From contig NZ_CP009110.1 of the NCBI RefSeq assembly GCF_000739085.1, positions 1 to 64,000 of the forward strand: a DNA stretch of 64,000 nt. The letters are read 5' to 3'. The position numbers were made by a program, and so were the translations under genes. Positions 27,816-36,283 of the stretch are shown one piece after another. This DNA is from Amycolatopsis methanolica 239. GTDB taxonomy: Bacteria; Actinomycetota; Actinomycetes; Mycobacteriales; Pseudonocardiaceae. The first letter of the stretch is position 1. Each line of letters starts with the position of its first letter. The notes beneath the pieces were generated by a model. That model was given only the letters and a program-made list of their open reading frames with translations. It did not search any database and was not told the DNA's origin.

Positions 27816-28949
27816 ATGTCCGATGTCCGGTCCGGCCTTGCGGCGGTGCTCGCCGCCGCCGAGCGGGCCTCTCCGGTCCGCTCGGTCGACGTGGTCGCCG
27901 CCTACCTGGCCGAGCGCTTCGCCGCGGCGGACACCTCGTTCCTGCTCGTCGACCTCGTGGGCCGTGAGTTGGTGCGCCTCGACGGAACGGCACTGCACGG
28001 CGCGGACGCCGACCGCGTCGACCTGGCCGGCAGCGTCTACGAGCGCGTCCTGCACAGCCAGGAGCCGTTCCACGACCAGGGGCGCGTCATCGTGCCCGTC
28101 ACGCACCGCGGCGACGCCATCGGCCTGCTCGAAACGACCGTGCCTGGCCCCGACGTGCTGCGGCAGGTGGGCGAGATGGCCCACGCCCTCGCCTACCTGA
28201 TCGTCACCGACCGGCGCTTCACCGATCTCTACGAGTGGGGCGAGCGCACCACCCACGTGAGCCTCGCGGCCGAGATCCAGCACCAGCTGCTGCCGCCCGC
28301 CCCGTCCTGCGAGGCCCCGGAGTTCACGCTCGCCTGCGCGCTCGTGCCCGCCGACGACGTGGGCGGCGACACCTACGACTACGCCCTCGACCACGGCACG
28401 CTGAACCTGTCGATCACCGACGCGGTCGGTCACGACGTCCAATCCGGCCTGGTCGCGACCCTGCTGATGGGGGCGCTGCGCGGCGCCCGCCGGGCCAACC
28501 GGCCCCTCGCCGACCAGGCGGCGGAGGCGGACCGGGCCGTGCTGCACCACGCGAAGATCCCGTACGCGACCGGTCAGCTGTTCCGTATCGAACTGGCCGG
28601 CGGCCGCACCGAGGCCGTCAACGCCGGGCACCCGCTCCCACTGCTCCTGCGCGGCGGCCACGTCCGCGAGGTGCCGTTGCACCGCGACACCCCGTTCGGC
28701 ACCGGCCTGCAGGACAAGCCGCACGAGGTCCAGGTCGTCGACCTGCGCCCGGGCGACCGGCTGTTCCTCCTGACCGACGGGATGCTGGAGCGGGAGGCGG
28801 CATCGGTGGACCTGCGAGGGCTGGCGCGGGAGACCGCCGGGCTGCACCCGCGTGCCGTGGCGCAGGCGCTGACCAGGGCCGTTGTCGACGCCGCCGACGG
28901 GCACCCCAAGGACGACGCCTGCGTGATCTGCCTCGACTGGGAGGGGTGA
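27816..28949 (+). CDS. SpoIIE/RsbU-family PP2C phosphatase
   Basis: 377 residues, ATG after a strong AAAGGAGGG site. The N-terminal ~135 residues look like a GAF-type sensor ([20 protein letters not shown]). A linker with the SpoIIE-typical [13 protein letters not shown] (about 148-160) leads to the PPM domain: [12 protein letters not shown] (about 179-190), [20 protein letters not shown] (about 204-223), [10 protein letters not shown] (about 270) and [13 protein letters not shown] (about 312-324). Such enzymes dephosphorylate anti-anti-sigma factors in partner-switching modules; no partner is adjacent. The candidate stress promoter upstream suits this role. Confidence 0.9.
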   Translation: MSDVRSGLAAVLAAAERASPVRSVDVVAAYLAERFAAADTSFLLVDLVGRELVRLDGTALHGADADRVDLAGSVYERVLHSQEPFHDQGRVIVPVTHRGDAIGLLETTVPGPDVLRQVGEMAHALAYLIVTDRRFTDLYEWGERTTHVSLAAEIQHQLLPPAPSCEAPEFTLACALVPADDVGGDTYDYALDHGTLNLSITDAVGHDVQSGLVATLLMGALRGARRANRPLADQAAEADRAVLHHAKIPYATGQLFRIELAGGRTEAVNAGHPLPLLLRGGHVREVPLHRDTPFGTGLQDKPHEVQVVDLRPGDRLFLLTDGMLEREAASVDLRGLARETAGLHPRAVAQALTRAVVDAADGHPKDDACVICLDWEG

Positions 28950-29052
28950 TTCAGCGCTGCCGGAGCGGTGACTCTGGTAACGACCGGGTCACGGAACACC
29001 GTTCTGCTGGTTATGGTCGCCTGCGGACCGCCGACCGATGGGAGACCCTCCG

Positions 29053-29910
29053 ATGTTCAGCCGCCTGCGTCGACGTGACGGCCGACAGGGGGAGCCCGTC
29101 ACGTTCGCGGCCGGCGCCGGCCTGGTGAGCGCCCGGCTGCGGGACGAGACGGGCAACCCGCTGGCCGGGGCCGAGATGGTCCTCCGGCACAGGCGGAGCC
29201 CGCGGGTCTTCCGCGCGGTGTCCGACGACTACGGGCTGGCGGTCGTCACCGCGGCCACCGGCACCTACCAAGTGACGATCACCGCGGGCGGTTACCGCGA
29301 ACTCACCCACACCGTCGACGTCGCCAGCGGCGACCACACTTCGCTGGGTGACCTCGAGCTGCACCCCGACGCGAGCGTCCGCCTGCCGGGGGCGGGCCGC
29401 TGGGTGATCGACCCGGACCACACGTCGATCCGCTTCGTCGCGCGGCACATCGGCCTGTCCCGCGTCCACGGCCGGTTCACGCGCTTCCACGGCAGCATCA
29501 CCGTCGGCGAGCGGATCGAGAACTCGTCGATCGAGGTCGTCATCGACGCGGCCAGCATCGACACCGCCGCGGAGAAGCGGGACGAGCACCTGCGCTCGCC
29601 CGACTTCCTCGACGTCGAACGCTTCCCGAAGATCCACTTCTTCAGCGACCGGGCCCAGCGCGTGGCCGGGGACCGCTGGCAGATCGACGGCACACTTAAC
29701 CTGCGCGGCGCGAGCCGCGGCGTGCGGCTGGACGCGAGCTACCTCGGCCTGCGGTCGTGGAACGGCGAGCGGCTCGGCGCGGTCGCGAAGGCCGAGCTGC
29801 ACCGCGAGGACTTCACGATCAACTGGCAGCAGACGCTCGCGAAGGGCCTGGTGGTGGTCGGTTCGACGGTCGAGCTCCGCTTCGACGTTCAGGCCGTCCG
29901 CGGCGCCTAG
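29053..29910 (+). CDS. YceI-family protein with N-terminal carboxypeptidase-regulatory-like domain
   Basis: 285 residues from ATG 29053, preceded by GGGAG; another ATG at 29038 is less well placed. Residues ~15-105 resemble a carboxypeptidase regulatory-like beta-sandwich (VSARLRDETGNPLAGAEMVL, YQVTITAGGYRELTHTVDV). Residues ~118-285 are a YceI lipocalin-like domain (WVIDPDHTSIRFVARHIGLS, RFHGSITVGE, RSPDFLDVERFPKIHFFSD), known to bind isoprenoid-type lipids. No signal peptide is seen, so it is probably cytoplasmic. The fusion is recurrent in actinobacteria. Confidence 0.88.
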   Translation: MFSRLRRRDGRQGEPVTFAAGAGLVSARLRDETGNPLAGAEMVLRHRRSPRVFRAVSDDYGLAVVTAATGTYQVTITAGGYRELTHTVDVASGDHTSLGDLELHPDASVRLPGAGRWVIDPDHTSIRFVARHIGLSRVHGRFTRFHGSITVGERIENSSIEVVIDAASIDTAAEKRDEHLRSPDFLDVERFPKIHFFSDRAQRVAGDRWQIDGTLNLRGASRGVRLDASYLGLRSWNGERLGAVAKAELHREDFTINWQQTLAKGLVVVGSTVELRFDVQAVRGA

Positions 29911-30258
29911 GCCGCGACGTCGGCGACCACGCAGGCGATGTTGTCCGGGCCGCCGCGCCGGTTGGCGAGGTCGACCAGCGTGCCGACGGCGTCGCCCGGG
30001 GTCGCGGCCGCGTGCAAGCTCGGCGTGCAGCACACCGGGCGGCACCGCGTTGTAGAGGCCGTCGGAGCACAGCAGGTACCACGCCGTCCCGGCCGTCGCG
30101 CAGCAGCAGATCCGGCTCGGCCGGCTGCCGGTGCAGGGCCTTGACCAGCGTGGCCGGGATCGCGGTGCCCTGCACGTGGTTCTGTGTCAGCTGGTGCAGC
30201 TCGCCGGCCAGCAGGTGCGGCCCGGGGGTGGGCGGCGTCAGGATTCGTCATGGCAGTG
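29907..30258 (-). pseudogene. Remnant of a PP2C-type Ser/Thr phosphatase
   Basis: The C-terminal ~110 residues of a PPM phosphatase are readable only by changing frame: LAGELHQLTQNHVQGTAIPA, then WYLLCSDGLYNAVPP (metal-site SDGL), then RRGGPDNIACVVADVAA to the stop at 29907. At least two frameshifts are needed, and the N-terminal catalytic half is missing. Upstream (30260-30403) a short open frame ([20 protein letters not shown]) is not recognisable. Compare the intact PstP at 53142-54467. Confidence 0.8.
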
Positions 30259-30482
30259 TCCTTTCCGGACAGTTGCTCGACGAGGAAGGCGACGAGCCGC
30301 CCGCGCGCCGCGACATCGGCCTCGACCGAACGCCAGTACGCGAGGACCTCGGCTGCCGGAACGGCGCTGGACAGGGCCAGGGAAATCCGCGCCAACGGCA
30401 TCCCATGTCGCCCTCCTCGTACCAGGCATTTTGCCCGGCGGAAGCGACTGTGGGGCCTGCCCCAGGGGCAAGGTCAACCTTG

Positions 30483-30496
30483 GTTCCACGTGGAAC
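30483..30496. promoter_or_regulatory. parS-like palindrome
   Basis: GTTCCACGTGGAAC is a perfect 14-bp palindrome matching the ParB-binding consensus TGTTNCACGTGAAACA with one symmetric substitution (GTTTCACGTGAAAC in the actinobacterial form). It lies in an intergenic stretch 27 kb from oriC, the region where parS sites cluster. It is the only such site I found in the window. Confidence 0.6.
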
Positions 30497-30552
30497 GGCC
30501 AGGACAGACGGGGAACTGAGCCGCGTCTGACCTGGCCGTGTCTCGGGGTGGG

Positions 30553-30786
30553 TTACTGCTCGCGGCGCTGCCGCGCCTCACCCGGTGCCGCTTCCTCCCG
30601 CGCCCGGTCGGCTTCGGCTTCCTTCTCGGCGACGCGCTGCTGTGCGTCCGCCTTCTCCTGCTGCGCGCGGCCTTCCCGCTGGGCCGAGTCGTTCCCCAGG
30701 AACGTGCCGGCGGTCTCCTTGACCTTGCCCTTCAGGCCCTCGACCGCGCCCTTGATGCCTTCCTGACGGTCTTCCTTGTCGGTCAT
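30553..30786 (-). CDS. CsbD-family stress protein
   Basis: 77 residues with a strong AAGGAGGGG site before ATG 30786. The CsbD pattern is clear: QEGIKGAVEGLKGKVKETAG (about 8-27), TFLGNDSAQREGRAQQEK. The tail is highly charged and helical. CsbD proteins are abundant general-stress proteins of unclear mechanism. A GGGTAG box on the minus strand (30820-30825) with a loose GTGATT about 15 bases further upstream could be a stress-sigma promoter. Confidence 0.85.
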   Translation of the reverse strand: MTDKEDRQEGIKGAVEGLKGKVKETAGTFLGNDSAQREGRAQQEKADAQQRVAEKEAEADRAREEAAPGEARQRREQ

Positions 30787-30846
30787 TTCCGCCCCTCCTT
30801 CGTCACCGTCACAAATCGGCTACCCGGGTGACAGGGGGCTAATCAC

Positions 30847-32244
30847 TTACGCGGGTGCCAGTGCGGGTTTGATGTTCGGATTCCGGTGCAGCAGGTTCTC
30901 CGGGTCGTAGTGCGCCTTGATCCGGGCCAGCCGCGCGTATTTCGCGGCCCCGAAACTCGCGCGCACCCGGTCGTCCTCGTAGTCGGTCATGAAATTGACG
31001 TAGCCGCCGGTGCCGGACGAATGCGGTGCCACGGCGTCCCACAGATCCCTGGCCAATTGCCGGTCGCGCGCGAGCAGGTCCGCGTCGTTGGCGAACGCGC
31101 CGATGCTGAACAGCACCACGGGTTTCCGGGCGCCGCCGAAAGCCGTGGCGTCGTCGGCGACCTCGGTGAAGGCGCCGCCCGCGAACATGTTGGGCAGGAA
31201 CGACATCGGCGAGTTGCGCAGCGGCAGCCGTTCGGTGACCGCGGTGATGACCGGCTCCGAGAAACGGTCCAGGTAAAGCGCTTTCTCGTACGCGAGGACG
31301 CCCGGCAGCGCGGTCTCGTCGAGCATTTGCTGGAGCGCGACGTAGGGCATCGGGGTGGTGAACTCGAACAGCGGCGCGAGACCGGCGCGGACCTGCTGCG
31401 CGACGTCGGCGATTTCCGGCTCCGGGCCGAACCCGGCGAGGAGGAGCGCGTAACCCGGACGGAAGCGGTGCTCCTCGGGCACGAAATCGGCGGGCGGAGC
31501 GTTCAGCGCCGCGATGATGGCGCCGGCTTTCCGCGGCAACGACTCGATGATCCCCTGCATGTGCCGCAGCGCCTCGGCGCCGCGGTCCTCTTCCCAGAAG
31601 AACAGGCCGACCTGGACGACCGGGCCGACCGGGTGGAGCCGGAACTCGAACTCGGTGACCACGCCGAAGTTCCCGCCGCCACCACGCAGGGCCCAGAACA
31701 GGTCGGTGTTCTCGGTGTCCGACGCGCGCAGCACGTCGCCGGAGGGGAGGACGACCTCCGCGGAAAGCAGGTTGTCGCAGGTCAGGCCGTACTGGTTGGT
31801 GAGCCAGCCGAAGCCGCCGCCGAGGGTGAGGCCGCCGACGCCGGTGTCGCTGACGGTGCCGCCGACCGTGGCTAGGCCGTGCCCCTGGGTGGCGGTGTCG
31901 ACCTGCTGCCACCGCGCCCCGCCGCCGACCCGCGCGGTGCGGGTGCCCGGGTCGACCACGACCTGGTCGAGACTGCTCAGGTCGATGGTCAGGCCGCCGT
32001 CGGCCACCGCGGCCCCGCCGACGTTGTGCCCGCCGCCGCGGACGGCCACCTCCAGCGCCGAGTTCCGGGCGGTCGCGAGCGCCGTGGCGACGTCACGCGG
32101 GCCGGACGGCTGGACGATGACCGCCGGATGGCGGTCGATGAGGCCGTTCCACACGGCACGGCCCTGGTCGTACCCCGGATCGCCGGGGGTGAGGGCGGCG
32201 CCGTCGAGGGACCGCCGCAAGGTCTCCACGTCGAAGGGGTTCAT
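30847..32244 (-). CDS. BBE-type FAD-linked oxidoreductase
   Basis: 465 residues from ATG 32244 (MNPFDVETLRRSLDGAALTP), AGGAAG upstream. The FAD-binding-4 domain contains VRGGGHNVGGAAVADGG (about 83-99), where the His of GGGH is the usual 8-alpha attachment point, and GLTCDNLLSAEVVLPSGDV (about 163-181), whose Cys is the usual 6-S attachment, so bicovalent FAD is likely. The C-terminal berberine-bridge domain ends YDPENLLHRNPNIKP. Substrates of relatives include sugars and secondary metabolites; none can be assigned. No signal peptide. Confidence 0.9.
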   Translation of the reverse strand: MNPFDVETLRRSLDGAALTPGDPGYDQGRAVWNGLIDRHPAVIVQPSGPRDVATALATARNSALEVAVRGGGHNVGGAAVADGGLTIDLSSLDQVVVDPGTRTARVGGGARWQQVDTATQGHGLATVGGTVSDTGVGGLTLGGGFGWLTNQYGLTCDNLLSAEVVLPSGDVLRASDTENTDLFWALRGGGGNFGVVTEFEFRLHPVGPVVQVGLFFWEEDRGAEALRHMQGIIESLPRKAGAIIAALNAPPADFVPEEHRFRPGYALLLAGFGPEPEIADVAQQVRAGLAPLFEFTTPMPYVALQQMLDETALPGVLAYEKALYLDRFSEPVITAVTERLPLRNSPMSFLPNMFAGGAFTEVADDATAFGGARKPVVLFSIGAFANDADLLARDRQLARDLWDAVAPHSSGTGGYVNFMTDYEDDRVRASFGAAKYARLARIKAHYDPENLLHRNPNIKPALAPA

Positions 32245-32413
32245 GGCTTCCTGCTTTCGCGGGCGGATAGTGGACGTGGCGCGAACCACCAGAGGAAGTC
32301 GAAGTCGGTGTGACCTGCATTACAGATGGCGGCCGTCCGCACCGCGCGAACCTCCCCCGGGCGGGTGCAGTAGCATCGTGAGGTCAGCCGGAACGTCGAA
32401 GAGGGGCCTGAAC

Positions 32414-32602
32414 GTGAAGAAGCTGCTGGCGCTCGCAGTCGTCGCGGGTGGGGTGCTGTTCGTGATCAAGCGCAACAAGGACGCCAAGGCTGAGGCCGAC
32501 CTGTGGCGCGAGGCCACCGCTCCGACCGAGCGCCCGCTGGCCGCGGTCTCGACGAACGGCAGCGCGCCGGCGAAGGCCGCCGAGGCAGGCACGAACAACT
32601 GA
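32414..32602 (+). CDS. DLW-39 family small membrane protein
   Basis: 62 residues from GTG 32414 (KKLLALAVVAGGVLFVIKRN after the start). One membrane helix, then the family signature ADLWREAT at about 27-34, and a Ser/Ala-rich tail. It sits immediately before tRNA-Ala, as in other actinobacteria. The function is unknown. Confidence 0.85.
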   Translation: MKKLLALAVVAGGVLFVIKRNKDAKAEADLWREATAPTERPLAAVSTNGSAPAKAAEAGTNN

Positions 32603-32631
32603 ACTTCACGCGGGCTTGGGGGCCCGCGTCC

Positions 32632-32704
32632 GGGGCTGTAGCTCAATTGGTAGAGCGCTGCTTTTGCAAGGCAGAGGTCAGGGGTTCGATTCCCCTCAGC
32701 TCCA
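32632..32704 (+). tRNA. tRNA-Ala (TGC)
   Basis: GGGGCTG acceptor pairs with CAGCTCC (32697-32703), discriminator A at 32704. Anticodon stem CTGCT/GGCAG with loop TTTGCAA (anticodon TGC); T-arm GGGG TTCGATT CCCC. CCA is not encoded. It occupies the alaT position of the conserved ileT-alaT pair, here separated from tRNA-Ile by about 19 kb of element and accessory genes. Confidence 0.96.
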
Positions 32705-32951
32705 CGCATCGGAGGCTCGTGCTCGCGGAGAGCGCGAGTCGTTTGCGTTTCGCGTGTCTTGTGGGGGCGCAGCCCCCACGCCCCGCTCGGGGGGCGCGCC
32801 CCCCGAACCCCCGCTGGTGGTTGCGTCGGCCGCGTAAGGGGCGCCGGAGGGCGAAGCGGCTGATGTGATGTCTTGGGGTGAAACTGTCGCGCCCGGTCTG
32901 CTGATCATGGACAATCAGGGCTCGTTGATCACCTGATCCGCTGGGGTTCCC
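32705..32951. repeat. Intergenic stretch with two GC-rich hairpins
   Basis: No gene is seen in these 247 bases. GTGGGGG-CGCAG-CCCCCAC (32761-32779) is a 7-bp hairpin, followed at 32788-32805 by the perfect 18-bp palindrome CGGGGGGCGCGCCCCCCG. The pair may terminate tRNA transcription or belong to a dispersed palindromic repeat family; a genome-wide count is needed to tell. Confidence 0.6.
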
Positions 32952-33251
32952 TTGTCCTCCTTGGCCGTCTGGCTCGCCGCTGCCGCGGTGCTCGTCCTCG
33001 CGGGCGGTGGTGCCGTGTTGCTTCCGCGGTGTCGCGACCGGCGCCGCTCCACCGGCACGGCTTGGTCCTCGGCGCGGGCAGCCGTCGCCAGGGCGCAGAT
33101 CAGTCGTGATGCCGCCATGACCGACATCGGAGAGGCCGAACACCTCCTCACCAAGGCGGAGCGCCTGCTTGCCGACGGTGGCGGCACCGGCGCGGCCGAG
33201 ACCGCCGAGCACGCCGCCCGGCGCGCCGATCAACTGTGGCGCGACGCGTGA
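32952..33251 (+). CDS. Small membrane-anchored protein, first of a three-gene operon
   Basis: 99 residues from TTG 32952 (SSLAVWLAAAAVLVLAGGGA after the start); the start codon is uncertain. One N-terminal membrane helix (about 5-25), then an Ala/Glu-rich helical soluble part (ARAQISRDAAMTDIGEAEHL, ETAEHAARRADQLWRDA). The end overlaps the next start by 4 bases. No family is recognised with confidence. Confidence 0.6.
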   Translation: MSSLAVWLAAAAVLVLAGGGAVLLPRCRDRRRSTGTAWSSARAAVARAQISRDAAMTDIGEAEHLLTKAERLLADGGGTGAAETAEHAARRADQLWRDA

Positions 33252-34561
33252 AGCGCGGGCTCGAATGGCTGCGCTGGGGCTGCCTCGCCGCCGCGATCGG
33301 CGTCCTCGTCGTCTTCCTCGTCGCACAGGGGCAGACCTTCGACGTCAGCTACGGGCAGTCGCCGACGCGCACCGACCCCATCCGCGAGGGCGAGGCCGGC
33401 GAGCTCAGCGACACGACCGTCCCCTCCGTGGCGGAGATGACCGCGCTCGTCGCCGCCACCTCGGTCACCCGGCTGCCCGGTTCGATCGCGCAGTGGGACG
33501 AACAGCAGGTCCGCGCGGCGATCGGCGCCACCGACGTCCGCATCCTCGTCGCCCCGCCCGGGCTGGACGAGGCCGAGCGCGACCGCGTCCGCGACGTCGA
33601 GAACGCGAACATCACGATCATGGGCACCCAGGTCACCGGCGACCCCGGCCGGGTCGCCGCCGACCGGCTCACCGGCTGGCGCGCCCAGTTCGCCGCCGGA
33701 GACGTCACCGACCTGCTGCTCTTCCTGATCGCCCACATCCAGGACCGGCCTGAACCACCCGACGCCGACACCATCCGGTACCGCCAGCCGACCGCCGCCG
33801 AGCTCGAACCCGTTGTCGCCGACCTCCGCGCCAGCGGGACGCACGGCATGACCGACATCCCCGCCGCGGCCGACGCCTTCCCGAACGGCGCGCTGTTCGT
33901 CGTCCTGCCCCGGCAGCGGGCCGGACAGCCCATCCCGGACTACGGCACCGCGCTGACCAGCGTCTTCTCCGGCAAACCGATCGTCGTCATGTACGGCGAG
34001 TGGGTCGAGTACCACGGGCCGCAGGCCGCCGACTTCGCCGAGATCGCCGCCGCCGGCTTCTACGGCCAGTACAGCGACCGGCTCAGCCTCTACGCCTACC
34101 CGCAGCGCAACATCCTCGGCGCCTACCTCGACCGCGTCACCGACGTCCGCTATGCGGGCCTGTTCGACCGGCCACTGCCGTACCAGCCATTCGACCCCGT
34201 CCGGGTCGCGCTGCCCGCGCTGCCGTGGATCTTCGCGGCCTGCGCGCTCGTGTTCCTGGTCCTGACGGCGCGTGCGGTACGCACGACCGGGCAGCGGCGG
34301 CCGGGCGCGAGCGTGCGGATGGCCGGCCTCACCGCGCTGGCCATCGAGGTCTCCGGCCTCACCGGCGACACCACCGACCCAGCGCTGACCAGGGCGATCG
34401 CCACCCTCCAGTCCGCTCGGGAAGCCGTCGCCGAGAACCTGCCGGACCAGCACGTCGCCGCCCTGCTCGACGACGCCGAGGCCGAACTCGACCACGTGGC
34501 GAAGACCTTGAAGCGCCGGGAGTACCGGCCCGCCGTCTACCTCCGGGGCAGGCTGGCATGA
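33248..34561 (+). CDS. Membrane protein with large extracytoplasmic domain, function unknown
   Basis: 437 residues, GTG 33248 overlapping the previous stop. An N-terminal anchor (LRWGCLAAAIGVLVVFLVAQ, about 9-28) is followed by ~290 extracytoplasmic residues (for example RILVAPPGLDEAERDRVRDV, ADAFPNGALFVVLPRQRAG, IVVMYGEWVEYHGPQAADF). A second membrane helix (LPWIFAACALVFLVLTARAV, about 325-345) leads to a helical cytoplasmic tail. The last gene of the operon has the same layout (anchor, outer domain, second helix, helical tail), suggesting a heteromeric complex. No catalytic motif is evident. Confidence 0.7.
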   Translation: MKRGLEWLRWGCLAAAIGVLVVFLVAQGQTFDVSYGQSPTRTDPIREGEAGELSDTTVPSVAEMTALVAATSVTRLPGSIAQWDEQQVRAAIGATDVRILVAPPGLDEAERDRVRDVENANITIMGTQVTGDPGRVAADRLTGWRAQFAAGDVTDLLLFLIAHIQDRPEPPDADTIRYRQPTAAELEPVVADLRASGTHGMTDIPAAADAFPNGALFVVLPRQRAGQPIPDYGTALTSVFSGKPIVVMYGEWVEYHGPQAADFAEIAAAGFYGQYSDRLSLYAYPQRNILGAYLDRVTDVRYAGLFDRPLPYQPFDPVRVALPALPWIFAACALVFLVLTARAVRTTGQRRPGASVRMAGLTALAIEVSGLTGDTTDPALTRAIATLQSAREAVAENLPDQHVAALLDDAEAELDHVAKTLKRREYRPAVYLRGRLA

Positions 34562-35394
34562 CGAAGTTCTTCCGCAGCACCTTCGGCATCGCCACCGTCG
34601 TCTGCTTCGCCTTCGCGGTCTGGGCACTGTGGACCGGCGGGATCTTCGAGGGTGCCATGGCCCGCGACGTGCGCACATCCTCGGTGTACGTCGCGGACGG
34701 GGTGGACCTCGACGAGGCCGCGGCCGAACGCGTCATCGGCAACCGTCGGCTCGTCGTCATCGTCGAAGAACCCGGCGCCGACCTCCGCGAAGGCTGTGAC
34801 GACGTCGAGCGCGCCGCCGACGGCAACCTCGTCCTGCTGCTCAGCCAGGGCGACGACGAGTACGACACCTACGGCTGCGCGCTCCTGCCCGACCGCGACG
34901 ACGAGAACTTCGGCAAGGCCTTCGTGGCCGAGCAGATCATCAAGCGCGGCATCGACCAGTTCGCCGACCGGCCGCGGGAGGCGATCAAGGTCGTCGCGGT
35001 CAACTACGACCTGCTCGTCCGCGCCGGCACCGTCCCGGACGGCGCGCGCGAGATCAGCGCGCCGCTGCCGCGGTTCCTCATCGCCGGCGCCGCGGTGCTG
35101 GCCGTCGTGCTCGGCGCGGTGGGCCTCAACCTCGCGGCCCGGCGCGCCGCCCGGCTGGCGATCCGGGTGCAGGAACAGCGGACGGCGGCCGGCGACGCGC
35201 GCAGCAGGCTCAACGCCGGGGCTGCCGTGCTGGCCCAGCAGATCATCGACCTCGACGGCAGGCACCCCGCTTCGATCATCGACGACTACGTTCGGTTGCT
35301 CGACGACATCCCGGACGCCCGCACCGAGGCGGAGTACAACGCGCTGGCCAAGCGGGTCGACGCGCTGAGCGAACGCTGCCGCCGCGTCACGTAG
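34558..35394 (+). CDS. Second two-helix membrane protein of the same operon
   Basis: 278 residues, ATG overlapping the preceding TGA. An anchor at about 8-30 (FGIATVVCFAFAVWALWTGG), an extracytoplasmic domain of ~130 residues with paired cysteines (REGCDDVERAADGN and YDTYGCALLPDRDDENFG, possibly a disulfide), a second helix at about 174-195 (LIAGAAVLAVVLGAVGLNLA) and a helical cytoplasmic tail (about 200-278). The outer domain has an alternating beta/alpha pattern (RRLVVIVEEPGAD, NLVLLLSQGDDEYD). No known family can be named. Confidence 0.7.
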   Translation: MTKFFRSTFGIATVVCFAFAVWALWTGGIFEGAMARDVRTSSVYVADGVDLDEAAAERVIGNRRLVVIVEEPGADLREGCDDVERAADGNLVLLLSQGDDEYDTYGCALLPDRDDENFGKAFVAEQIIKRGIDQFADRPREAIKVVAVNYDLLVRAGTVPDGAREISAPLPRFLIAGAAVLAVVLGAVGLNLAARRAARLAIRVQEQRTAAGDARSRLNAGAAVLAQQIIDLDGRHPASIIDDYVRLLDDIPDARTEAEYNALAKRVDALSERCRRVT

Positions 35395-35404
35395 AGTTGC
35401 GGCA

Positions 35405-36283
35405 ATGGCAGGCAGAGGCACGAAGCGGCGCGGCACCGCCCGTCCAGTTCCAGGCCGCTACCCGGTCCGCTTCGGACTCGCCGAGTTGCTCGCCGACGCC
35501 GACCGCCCCAACGCGTGGCTCCTGACCGTCGACGAGGTCGCGCAGTCCTATGTGGACCTCGATGATCCGACGCACCTGGAGTTCGAGTACGTGCGGCGCA
35601 TCGGGGACGTCATCGACTGCCTCGCCGACGGCCCACTGGAGGCGCTGCACCTCGGCGGCGCGGGCTGCACCGTGCCGCGCTACATCGCGGCGACGCGGCC
35701 CGGCTCACGGCAGCTCGTCTTCGACGCCGACGAGCCGCTCATCGAGCTCGTCCGCGAGCAGCTCGACCTGCGTGCGGTTCCCAACCTGCGGGTGCGCATC
35801 TCCGACGGCCGCGAGGGCGTGGCCACGCGCCGCGACGGCTCAGCCGACCTGGTCGTCGCGGACGTCTTCCAGCGCGCGAAGATGCCGGGTGACGTGGCGA
35901 CCCTGGAGTTCACCACCGACGTCGCCCGTTTGCTGCGGCCCGCGGGCACGTACCTGATCAACGTCGCCGACGGGCCGGGCCTGAAGTTCGCCCGCCGGGT
36001 CGTCGCCACGATCGGCGCCGTGTTCCCGCACGTCGTGATGCTCGCCGACTCGGGCGTGCTGCGCGGGCGGCGGTTCGGCAACGTCGTGCTGGTCGCCTCG
36101 CGTGCGGACCTGCCCGTCGACGGGATCACCCGTCGCGCCGCGTCCGCGGCCTTCCCGTCCCGCGTCACCAGCGGCGCGGAGCTGGAGCGGTTCCGCGGCA
36201 ACGCCAAACCGATCCGCGACGACGAGGCGCTGGACACCCCGCGCCCGCCGTGGAACGTCTTCGGCCTGCCGCCTAGGACCTGA
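35405..36283 (+). CDS. Spermidine synthase-like protein
   Basis: 292 residues. A Rossmann methyltransferase-like fold of the polyamine synthase type: EYVRRIGDVIDCLADGPLEA, nucleotide-binding LHLGGAGCTVPRYIAATRPG (about 82-101), DADEPLIELVREQL (about 107-120), and LVVADVFQRAKMPGDVATLE (about 150-169) where the catalytic-pocket Asp resides. Stand-alone actinobacterial members are of uncertain activity. It converges on the next gene with an 11-base overlap. Confidence 0.82.
   Translation: MAGRGTKRRGTARPVPGRYPVRFGLAELLADADRPNAWLLTVDEVAQSYVDLDDPTHLEFEYVRRIGDVIDCLADGPLEALHLGGAGCTVPRYIAATRPGSRQLVFDADEPLIELVREQLDLRAVPNLRVRISDGREGVATRRDGSADLVVADVFQRAKMPGDVATLEFTTDVARLLRPAGTYLINVADGPGLKFARRVVATIGAVFPHVVMLADSGVLRGRRFGNVVLVASRADLPVDGITRRAASAAFPSRVTSGAELERFRGNAKPIRDDEALDTPRPPWNVFGLPPRT

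Noticed and set aside
32320-32709. Minus-strand frame through tRNA-Ala beginning MRGAEGNRTPDLCLAKA
   Set aside because: The same artefact; it reads the complement of tRNA-Ala.
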